DNA from: NAT127 sp034717695
Lineage (GTDB): Bacteria; Pseudomonadota; Gammaproteobacteria; Pseudomonadales; Porticoccaceae
Assembly: GCA_034717695.1 (NCBI GenBank)
Contig: JAYELS010000058.1
Location: forward strand, 56,649 to 120,648
Length of the DNA: 64,000 nt
Direction of reading: 5' to 3'
Numbering within the stretch: position 1 is the stretch's first letter; each line of letters opens with the position of its first letter. The notes below the pieces were generated by a model. The model had not been told where the DNA came from and searched no databases. It was given only the letters and a program-made list of their open reading frames with translations. Positions 17,636 to 24,236 of the stretch are shown here, one piece after another. The position numbers and the translations under genes were made by a program.

Positions 17636-18739
17636 TCAGGCCCTGGCGATCACCCGCCGCTCACGGGAGGACAGCATCAGCTCGTCGAGCAGCTGGTGCA
17701 GCGCCAGGGCGTCGTGGAAATCCGGCACCCGGTCGCCGTGGCGGATGGCACCCGCCAGGGCCTGGTAGCTTTTCGCGAGGTTCAGGGGCGGATTGGCGCC
17801 GATGCTCGCCGGCACATTGAAGTAGACATCGGGAATGGCGAGGGGCGCCAGTTGCCCGGATCCGGTGGTCTTGTGGACGCTGAGGTCGGTCATCTGGATG
17901 CCGCGGCCGCCGGTTTCGGCGCGGATCAGCAGGTCACCCCTGTCGCCGTTGATTTCGAGGGTGATGCCGGTGCCCTGGGGGGAGCCCCCCTGGATGCGCA
18001 CCGAGGTCACCACCCCGTCGCCGACGATGCCGGACAGCAGCACCTGGTCGGGGGAGGTGCGGGGAAAGGTGTCGCCGGTATCCACCACGCTGATGGCGGG
18101 GATCTGGGTGCTGACGAAGGCCGACAGCTCGCGGAAGTCCCCCAGCAGCCAGCGCACCGTGTCGATGGAGTGGCCGCCGGGGATGCTGAGCATATGGGCG
18201 CCGCTGGCGTAATCCTGCAGGTAGGTGAGGGAGGCGGGCAGCGCCGGCATCCAGTCCACCGAATGGTTGAGGCTGCAGGCCAGCACCCGGCCGATCTCAC
18301 CGGCGGCGATGAGATCCCGGGCGAAATGGAGTGCGGGGGCGTGGCGCGCCTGGAGGCCGACCATGGTCACCTGGTGGGGGTGGGCGTCGGCCATCCGGCA
18401 CAGTTCCCGGGCCTCGGCGACATTGCGCGCCAGGGGCCACTCGCAGTAGACGTGCTTGCCTGCCTCGAGGGCCATCTTCACCAGCTCGAAATGGGCGGGT
18501 ACCCGCACGCACACCGACACCACATCCACGTCGGGCAGGGCCACCAGCTGGCGCGGGTCGCCAAAGGCGAAGGGCGCGCCGAACTGGCGGGCGGTGGCCT
18601 CGGCGGTGTCCTGGTGGGAGGTGGCCACGGCGGTGATGGCGAAGTCATCGAGGGCGGCGAGGGCGGGCAGGTGGGCGCGGGTGCCCCAGCTGCCGTTGGG
18701 ATTGGCGCCGATGATGCCGACGCGGATGGGATCTGTCAT
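17636..18739 (-). CDS. Gfo/Idh/MocA family oxidoreductase
   Basis: NAD(P)-dependent oxidoreductase, 367 residues, with an N-terminal Rossmann domain (VGIIGANPNGSWGTRAHLPAL) and the Gfo/Idh/MocA C-terminal alpha/beta domain that binds sugar-like or cyclitol substrates. The usual EKP motif, whose Lys is catalytically important in many members, reads EWP (YCEWPLARNVAEA), as I recall for Gal80-like relatives. The protein may therefore use a different mechanism or be a sensor. It is the second gene of the minus-strand run after the small protein at 18764. Confidence 0.85.
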   Translation of the reverse strand: MTDPIRVGIIGANPNGSWGTRAHLPALAALDDFAITAVATSHQDTAEATARQFGAPFAFGDPRQLVALPDVDVVSVCVRVPAHFELVKMALEAGKHVYCEWPLARNVAEARELCRMADAHPHQVTMVGLQARHAPALHFARDLIAAGEIGRVLACSLNHSVDWMPALPASLTYLQDYASGAHMLSIPGGHSIDTVRWLLGDFRELSAFVSTQIPAISVVDTGDTFPRTSPDQVLLSGIVGDGVVTSVRIQGGSPQGTGITLEINGDRGDLLIRAETGGRGIQMTDLSVHKTTGSGQLAPLAIPDVYFNVPASIGANPPLNLAKSYQALAGAIRHGDRVPDFHDALALHQLLDELMLSSRERRVIARA

Positions 18740-18763
18740 GGGGGGCTCCAGGGTGTGATGGGC

Positions 18764-19117
18764 CTACTTGACCTGGGATTCGTCCAGTTGCGGGCAGGCG
18801 GCGGCATAGCAGAAGGCGAGAAAATCCGGGGCCATGGCATCGGTGAGGCCGATGATGCCCTGGTTGACCCGCTCCTTCATGTCATTCAGGGCCTGTTCCG
18901 GATCGTCGGTTACCATGTTGTAGAACGCCACATACCGGTGGGCGGGGTTTGGCATGGCATCGTCGAGCTTGAAATCGGTGAGCTTGAAGCGGCGCGCGGA
19001 GACATAGCCCGGCTGTTGCAGCACGTCCCGCAGATGCTGGTTGTTGTACCAGTCGTTGTACTCAGCCTCGCGGCCGGGGGCGGGGTTACTGTAGACCACC
19101 AGTACATACTCGTTCAT
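18764..19117 (-). CDS. small dimeric alpha/beta-barrel (EthD-like) protein
   Basis: A 117-residue protein starting MNEYVLVVYSNPAPGREAEYNDWYNNQHL. The strand, then the PGxExEFxxWYxxxHL pattern, is typical of ferredoxin-like dimeric barrels such as EthD and related auxiliary proteins. I chose the ATG at 19117 (AGGGAGA upstream) over a codon at 19156. It heads the probable operon 18764 to 15653. EthD-type proteins often accompany P450 or monooxygenase catabolic systems, but the role here is unknown. Confidence 0.75.
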   Translation of the reverse strand: MNEYVLVVYSNPAPGREAEYNDWYNNQHLRDVLQQPGYVSARRFKLTDFKLDDAMPNPAHRYVAFYNMVTDDPEQALNDMKERVNQGIIGLTDAMAPDFLAFCYAAACPQLDESQVK

Positions 19118-19225
19118 CGGAAATCTCCCTGTTATCGGGTTGTTATCGTGGCGCACCCGGGGTGGGTGACGGGGGATTCTAGCGGCTTGGCGCCCGGGTG
19201 CACAGGCTTGGGCCCCGCCCTCGTT

Positions 19226-19870
19226 TTAGAGATCGACAAACACCAGGCGGTTGATGGTGTCGAGGGTTTTTTGGGTTTCATCGTCGCTGAACAGGTCGTG
19301 GCCCGTCACCAGGGAAAACTCCGCCCCCTGGCCGGGAATGGCCGCCATCGCCACCAGGGCGTGGGATAGCCGCTCGGGTGCGACCTGCCGCACGCTGCCT
19401 TCCGCCTGGGCGGCGGCGATGATGGCGACGATGGTGGCGAAGTGACGGCGCACAAAACGCGCGCACAGCCATTCCAGGCGCTCGGTGTGGCGGTGGCTCT
19501 CCAGGGACATCAGGCGGTGGAATTCGGGCCGTTCGCGGTTTACCTGAACCAGCGCGACGATGATCTGGCGGAGTTTTTCCGTGGCGCTGAGACCCGCGTC
19601 CTGGCTGAGGTCGTCGAGGCGGGTTTCAAAGCGCCGCACCGCTTCCTCCACCGTGGCCTTCCACAGGTTTTCCTTCGACTGGAAGTGGTAGATCAACAGC
19701 GGCACGCTGGCCTGTGCCTGTCGGGCGATGCACTGGACGCTGGTGCCATCGAAGCCGCGGTCGGCGAAGCAGGCCATGGCGGCATCGAGGATCCGCGCCC
19801 GCACCTCCTCGGGCTGGCGCCTGCGTGGTGGGGTGGTCTTTGTCCGTTTCGATGGGGCGGCGCCTGCCAT
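19226..19870 (-). CDS. TetR-family transcriptional regulator
   Basis: TetR repressor of 214 residues. The N-terminal helix-turn-helix includes RILDAAMACFADRGFDGTSVQCIARQAQASVPLLIYHFQSKENLW. The C-terminal ligand domain shares EFHRLMSLES with the regulator at 23319-23972, so the two are paralogues bracketing the Rieske/P450 operon. It is divergent from the Rieske gene at 20032. An inverted repeat overlapping the likely transcription start of that operon (19939-19962) is the natural candidate operator. Confidence 0.9.
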   Translation of the reverse strand: MAGAAPSKRTKTTPPRRRQPEEVRARILDAAMACFADRGFDGTSVQCIARQAQASVPLLIYHFQSKENLWKATVEEAVRRFETRLDDLSQDAGLSATEKLRQIIVALVQVNRERPEFHRLMSLESHRHTERLEWLCARFVRRHFATIVAIIAAAQAEGSVRQVAPERLSHALVAMAAIPGQGAEFSLVTGHDLFSDDETQKTLDTINRLVFVDL

Positions 19871-19904
19871 GGTGTCGATTCCCTGGAGTCGGTGGGGCCA
19901 CAGG

Positions 19905-19934
19905 TTGACAGCTTTCCCGCGGGCGATCTAGACT
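19905..19934 (+). promoter_or_regulatory. candidate sigma70 promoter of the first split-Rieske operon
   Basis: A perfect -35 TTGACA (19905-19910) and TAGACT (19929-19934) are 18 bases apart. This points to transcription starting near 19941, about 90 bases before the chosen Rieske ATG. It also argues against the ATG at 19951, which would sit almost at the transcript end without a ribosome-binding site. Confidence 0.6.
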
Positions 19935-19938
19935 CGCC

Positions 19939-19962
19939 GCTACTTACTTAATGATAAATAGC
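19939..19962. promoter_or_regulatory. inverted repeat, candidate TetR operator
   Basis: The arms GCTAnTTA and TAAnTAGC are separated by 8 bases and overlap the predicted transcription start between the divergent TetR (19870) and Rieske (20032) genes. The size and position suit a TetR-dimer operator. The assignment is by symmetry only. Confidence 0.5.
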
Positions 19963-20031
19963 GCTGCGCGAACCGACCTGGCCGCCCGCCACAGGGCGCC
20001 ATCTCGCCCGGCGCCCCGCGGGGGAATTCCC

Positions 20032-20988
20032 ATGTCGGCAACGCAATCCCGGGCCGCTGCCTGGCAGCCCCTCTCCCTGTCGTCCCGCCTCGACGCCACC
20101 GCGCCGCGGGGGCGGATGGTGGCGGGGCGTCGCTACGCCCTGTTCCGCGACCTGGCGGGCGCTCCCCGGGTGCTGGAGGACCGTTGCGCCCACCGCAAGG
20201 CGCCGCTGTCCCTCGGTCGCATCACCCCGGAGGGCTGGCTCGAATGCCCCTACCACGGCTGGAGCTACAGTGGCGAGAACGGCGATTGCCTGAGGATTCC
20301 GAACCTCGCCAGCCACGAAACCATCCCCGGCAAATACTGCGTCGGGCACTTTGCCTGTGCCGAGCACGACGGCCTGATCTTCGTCTGGGATGGCCCCGCC
20401 GCCGGCGCCGATAGGAGTCGATTGCCCGACTGCCCAGTGCCCCCTGGCGCGGCCCGGGGCGAGGGGGAGAGCTTGATTACCCTTCCGTGGACGAACCTGG
20501 TGGCGACACTCCTCGACGCCCCCTCGCTGCTGCTCGACATTCCCCGGGTGACCCTTGTCGATGCCCATCCCCTGGGCGAGCCGGTGGAGGAGGGCGGGCG
20601 ACTGGTGGTGGAGCGCGCCGCCGACTGGACATCGACCGCCCGCCGGCGCCGGCGCACGCCTGCGGAGTATCCCCTGGCCTTGCGGGTGGCCTTGACGCTG
20701 GACGGGCGTGCTGCGGTGATCGCCCTGCGGGAGCCCGGGGCAAATCGGGTACTGCTGTCGGCGGCGTTGCACATGGCGCCGGTCAGCGACTGTGTCAGCG
20801 CCCTTTATTGGCGTTGGAGCGCCACGCCGCCGGGGGGCAAGGCCGCGGCCGCCGCCGGGAAGCTGGCGTTTTCGCTCCGCCCCGGCGTTGATCCCGCCGC
20901 CATGGTGGCGGTGCATCCCTATGTTTCCAGCGTCTTTGCAGGGCGTATCCCCTGGGCGTTGACAAGGCCCGGTGTGGCGGCGAGGTAA
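20032..20988 (+). CDS. Rieske [2Fe-2S] protein with degenerate oxygenase domain
   Basis: A 318-residue protein with an intact N-terminal Rieske domain: C52-x-H54 and C72-x2-H75, in EDRCAHRKAPLSLG and CPYHGWSYSG. Its C-terminal half is long enough for a Rieske-oxygenase catalytic domain. However, the place where N-x2-D-x2-H-x4-H is expected reads NLVATLLDAPSLLLD, with no histidines, so it probably cannot bind mononuclear iron. I chose the ATG at 20032 (GGGGGAA upstream). It is 5 bases from the next gene, which has the opposite defect. It is predicted to supply electrons to that partner in a hetero-oligomer (inference). Confidence 0.88.
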   Translation: MSATQSRAAAWQPLSLSSRLDATAPRGRMVAGRRYALFRDLAGAPRVLEDRCAHRKAPLSLGRITPEGWLECPYHGWSYSGENGDCLRIPNLASHETIPGKYCVGHFACAEHDGLIFVWDGPAAGADRSRLPDCPVPPGAARGEGESLITLPWTNLVATLLDAPSLLLDIPRVTLVDAHPLGEPVEEGGRLVVERAADWTSTARRRRRTPAEYPLALRVALTLDGRAAVIALREPGANRVLLSAALHMAPVSDCVSALYWRWSATPPGGKAAAAAGKLAFSLRPGVDPAAMVAVHPYVSSVFAGRIPWALTRPGVAAR

Positions 20989-20993
20989 CGAGG

Positions 20994-22046
20994 ATGATGA
21001 CCATGGATTCCAGCGCGGGCGCTGCTGTCGACAAGGGCCGGGGGCAGGAGCGGCTGGGGCCCTGGGAGCCGGGCAAATATGTACTGCGCGACGCCTGGTT
21101 TCCGGTGGCCCACAGCCAGGCCATTCGCCGCGACCCCGCGCGCCGCTTTGTCCACGGCCAGCCCTTTTATCTGTGGCGCCAGGGCGAGCGCCTGCGCGCC
21201 GCCGAGTGCCATCCCGCCGAGCTCAAGGCCCGGCGCGGCGAAGCCAGCGCCTTCACCACGGGTGGGGAATACCCGGTGGTGGAACGCTACGGTTTTGCCT
21301 GGGTATGGTACGGCGACCCCGCCAACGCCGAAGCGGACCTGATCCCGGATATTCCCTTTCTCTCCCCCGCCCGGGGCGCGCCGGCCTACGCGCGACAGAG
21401 CAACTATTTCCACTGCGCCTACGAGCTGGTGCTGGAGAATATCCTCGATCTCACCCATATCGATTTCGTCCACGGCAATTTCGGCGGCACCCACGAGTCC
21501 GAGGAGGACAGCGTCCGGGTGGAATCCACCTCCGAGACGGTGACCATGGTGCGCACCACCAAACGGCGCCCCACGTCCGCCTATCAGAAAACCGTGCTCG
21601 GCATCCGCGCGCCGTTCCAGGATGTGGTGTTCTTCACCCATGTGTTCATCCGCAGCGGCGTTTGCTTCCTGCACGCCCACTACAGCGCTGCCCCGTCGAT
21701 GCCGCTGATCCAGAACAATACGCCGGAGTCGCGCTTTCTGACCCGCGCCGACAGCACCTTTGGGGTGGAGCAGTGCCCGGATCCCTACTACCGGCGCAAC
21801 TGGCCCGGAACCGGCCCGATGGTGGCGGCCCAGGACGAGCGCATGCTCAACCCGCAAAATCCCCACTACGTGCTGGCGCCGCCCGCCGCCGACAACAATA
21901 CGCGCTTCGACACCGCCGGGCTGCTCTACCGCCGCCGCCACGGGGCCCTGGTGGCGCGCCAGGCGGCGGGGGACTACAGCTATCAGGCCGACATGGCGAA
22001 GGGGTCGGATATCGCGGAGATACTGCAGGTGAAGCGGGTCCGCTGA
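20994..22046 (+). CDS. Rieske-oxygenase catalytic chain lacking the Rieske cluster
   Basis: A 350-residue protein carrying the mononuclear iron site of aromatic-ring/steroid Rieske oxygenases. N149, bridging D152, H155 and H160 lie in ENILDLTHIDFVH. A later QDERMLNPQN (D281) resembles the distal carboxylate ligand of the phthalate/vanillate branch. The flanking Rieske-domain sequence is recognisable (YLWRQGERLRAAECHP, then YPVVERYGFAWVWYG). The CxH...CxxH segment between them is missing, so no [2Fe-2S] can form. Start codons at 20994, 20997 and 21003 are all possible. It is coupled to the upstream Rieske-only gene and followed by a P450. Confidence 0.9.
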   Translation: MMTMDSSAGAAVDKGRGQERLGPWEPGKYVLRDAWFPVAHSQAIRRDPARRFVHGQPFYLWRQGERLRAAECHPAELKARRGEASAFTTGGEYPVVERYGFAWVWYGDPANAEADLIPDIPFLSPARGAPAYARQSNYFHCAYELVLENILDLTHIDFVHGNFGGTHESEEDSVRVESTSETVTMVRTTKRRPTSAYQKTVLGIRAPFQDVVFFTHVFIRSGVCFLHAHYSAAPSMPLIQNNTPESRFLTRADSTFGVEQCPDPYYRRNWPGTGPMVAAQDERMLNPQNPHYVLAPPAADNNTRFDTAGLLYRRRHGALVARQAAGDYSYQADMAKGSDIAEILQVKRVR

Positions 22047-22058
22047 ACGGGGGTGACG

Positions 22059-23309
22059 ATGGAGCAGGGGGATCTCGCCTGGCTCGCCGGGCAGCGTATT
22101 GTCGACATCGATCTTGGCGGCGATCGGCTGCGGCAGCATTTTGCCCGCATACTGCCCGAATGGGCCACCTGGCCGCCGTTCTATGTCCTGCACAATGGCC
22201 ATCCGCAGCTTGTCTGCTGCCGCTACACTGACGTGGTCGAGGTGCTGGAGGACAGCGCCCGGTTTTCCACCGTGCGGCCCGCCGACCCCGCCGCCGGGGG
22301 CTTCGTCCAGTTCAAGCCCGACAAGTTCGCCGCCGTCGAGACGCTGCCCAAGATGGAGGGCGAGCGCCATGGGCGCATTCGCCGCCTGATCGCCCCCGCG
22401 TTCAGCGCCCCGGCCGTCCAGCGCCTGGAGGATGGCATCGACCGGGCCCTGGATAACCTGATCGAGGCCATTCCCGTTGTTGATGGCCGTTTCGATCTGA
22501 TGCCGGCCTTTGCCCGGGAGCTGATGGTGGTGGCGCTCCTCGACACGGTATTGCGCCTGGATGGCGACCAGAAGGCGGTATTCATCCGCATGAACCGGGC
22601 ATTGCCGCTCACCGCCAAAGCCCGCCCCGGGGAGCCCTTCCCCGAGGAGTACCACGCCGCCTTCGCCGCCACCACCGAGACCATCGACCAGCTGATCGCC
22701 GCGCGCCGGGCGCGCCCCGGTGCGGATCTGCTCAGCCAGTTGATCCTCACCCGGGATGGCTCCGACCTGCTCAGTGACAAGGAGCTGTTCGATCTGATCT
22801 TCACCTTCAGCGCCGCGGCCCTGGAGAGCACCGCCGCCTCCATGGGGGCCATCGTGCTCACCCTGTGCCGCCACCCGGCGGTACTGGCTGAGGTGCGGGC
22901 GAGGCCCGCGCTGATCCCCTCGGCGGTGGAGGAAGCCCTGCGCCTGCACGGCCCCGGCTATTTCATCGTCACCCGCTATGCCCTGGTGGATACCGAGATT
23001 GGCGGCGTGCCGGTGCCCCGGGGAATGCCGGTGTATGTTTCCCCCCAGGCAGCATCCTACGACCCTGAACGGTATCCCGATCCCCTGGTGTTTGACCTCG
23101 ACCGACCCAACCGCCGCATACTCACCTTCGGCGGCGGCATCCATTTCTGCGCCGGCAGCCGCCTCGCGCGCCTCGTCCTTCACCGCGCTCTGGATAAACT
23201 CCTGGCGCGGTTTCCGCGCCTGCGGCTCGCCGAGGAGGACTTCGCGCCGCGCTATTTCGGCGCCGCCAGCGAGGCGCAGCTGGTGTCGCTGCCCTTGGCG
23301 GTGGATTGA
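22059..23309 (+). CDS. cytochrome P450
   Basis: Soluble bacterial P450, 416 residues. The heme loop is FGGGIHFCAG with C364 as thiolate ligand. The ExxR is in EEALRLHGP, and the I-helix reads SAAALESTAAS, so the usual acid-Thr pair is E-S-T. I chose the ATG at 22059; a GTG at 22053 is alternative. It follows the split Rieske pair by 12 bases, so all three oxygenase genes are probably cotranscribed. It needs ferredoxin and reductase, which are not encoded nearby. Probable hydroxylation of the same hydrophobic substrate is inference. Confidence 0.93.
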   Translation: MEQGDLAWLAGQRIVDIDLGGDRLRQHFARILPEWATWPPFYVLHNGHPQLVCCRYTDVVEVLEDSARFSTVRPADPAAGGFVQFKPDKFAAVETLPKMEGERHGRIRRLIAPAFSAPAVQRLEDGIDRALDNLIEAIPVVDGRFDLMPAFARELMVVALLDTVLRLDGDQKAVFIRMNRALPLTAKARPGEPFPEEYHAAFAATTETIDQLIAARRARPGADLLSQLILTRDGSDLLSDKELFDLIFTFSAAALESTAASMGAIVLTLCRHPAVLAEVRARPALIPSAVEEALRLHGPGYFIVTRYALVDTEIGGVPVPRGMPVYVSPQAASYDPERYPDPLVFDLDRPNRRILTFGGGIHFCAGSRLARLVLHRALDKLLARFPRLRLAEEDFAPRYFGAASEAQLVSLPLAVD

Positions 23310-23318
23310 GCCTGGCAA

Positions 23319-23972
23319 TCACTCCAGGGGGATGCGCAGGAGTTCGCAGATATCGCTGATGGTGGTTTTGACTTCGGCGGGGGTTTGCGGGTCGATGCCA
23401 GTGAGGTATTCGTACTCGGCGGCATTGGTGGAGATGCGCGCCATGCTGACCATCACGTAGCACAGGCGCTGCGCGGAAATCTGGCTTATCCCCGGATCGG
23501 CCTTCTGGGCGTTGATGATGATGTCCATCATCGATGCGTGGTGATGTTGGGCGCACTGTTTGCACAGAAAGATAAGTCGTTTAGACAGCTGGTAGCTCTC
23601 CATCGACATGATGCGGTGAAACTCGGGAAATTCCGCGCATACGTTGACCAGGTCGATCACCAGTTGACGGAGCTTGGCAATGGGGGAGATGTCACTGGCT
23701 TCGTTGAGCGCCCGTACCCGCTCGTCGAAAAGACCGGCGGCCTGGCGCATGGCGGTTTCCCAGAGCTTTTCCTTGGATTCGAAATGGTAGACCAGCAGTG
23801 GCAGGCTGATGTTGGCTTTGTCGGCGATGTCCTTGAGTTTGGCTCCCTCGAACCCGTGGAGGGCGAAGGCCTTCAGGGCGGCGCGGATGACACGCTTTTT
23901 GACGATCTCGGCCTTTTCCTGGCGCCCGGAGGTACTGGAGACGGCGGGTTTGGCGAGTTTTTCTGCCTTCAT
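23319..23972 (-). CDS. TetR-family transcriptional regulator
   Basis: TetR repressor, 217 residues: helix-turn-helix with KAFALHGFEGAKLKDIADKANISLPLLVYHFESKEKLW, then a ligand domain with EFHRIMSMESYQLSKR. It is paralogous to the regulator at 19226. I chose the ATG at 23972; in-frame starts further upstream are possible but would add a poorly structured tail. It is convergent with the P450 gene (9-base gap) and divergent from the TonB receptor at 24237. The palindrome at 24112-24135 is its likely operator. Confidence 0.9.
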   Translation of the reverse strand: MKAEKLAKPAVSSTSGRQEKAEIVKKRVIRAALKAFALHGFEGAKLKDIADKANISLPLLVYHFESKEKLWETAMRQAAGLFDERVRALNEASDISPIAKLRQLVIDLVNVCAEFPEFHRIMSMESYQLSKRLIFLCKQCAQHHHASMMDIIINAQKADPGISQISAQRLCYVMVSMARISTNAAEYEYLTGIDPQTPAEVKTTISDICELLRIPLE

Positions 23973-24111
23973 GGTTTGGTCCGAGTTTGAGAAAAAGTCC
24001 GGGAAACCAGGGCGGTCCTGTCGTCCCCGGAGGGGTGAAGTCATGCCTCGACAGCCGCCAGACACTAGCAGCCCGGCGATCGATAATCAACCAGGGTGGG
24101 ACCGGAATAAA

Positions 24112-24135
24112 AACTGATTGACTGGTTAGTCAGTT
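24112..24135. promoter_or_regulatory. palindromic operator overlapping the -35 of the TonB receptor promoter
   Basis: Outer arms AACTGA and TCAGTT enclose the inner arms TGACT-GGTT-AGTCA, giving dyad symmetry over 24 bases. It overlaps the TTGACT -35 at 24118-24123. It lies between the divergent TetR gene and the TonB receptor, so binding there would block transcription of the receptor (inference). Confidence 0.7.
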
Positions 24136-24147
24136 GAAATGTAGCAT
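24118..24147 (+). promoter_or_regulatory. candidate sigma70 promoter of the TonB receptor
   Basis: TTGACT (24118-24123) and TAGCAT (24142-24147) are separated by 18 bases, about 90 bases upstream of the receptor ATG. The -35 is embedded in the palindrome described at 24112-24135. Confidence 0.55.
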
Positions 24148-24236
24148 CCATTCATCCCCGGTGATGCGGTTCCCCGCGCCATGGCAGGGGTCTTACCCGG
24201 CACCCTGTGTCGAGATAACCATAAGAGGGCTAGATC

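Noticed and set aside
19951..20031. Upstream start for the first Rieske-only protein (ATG at 19951)
   Set aside because: It lies about 10 bases after the predicted transcription start, inside a dyad and without a ribosome-binding site. The ATG at 20032 has one and gives a normal N-terminus.
20994..22046. Frameshift or sequencing error explaining the missing Rieske loops
   Set aside because: The frame is continuous through the junction, flanking family sequence is preserved on both sides, and the second pair at 33594 lacks the same segment.
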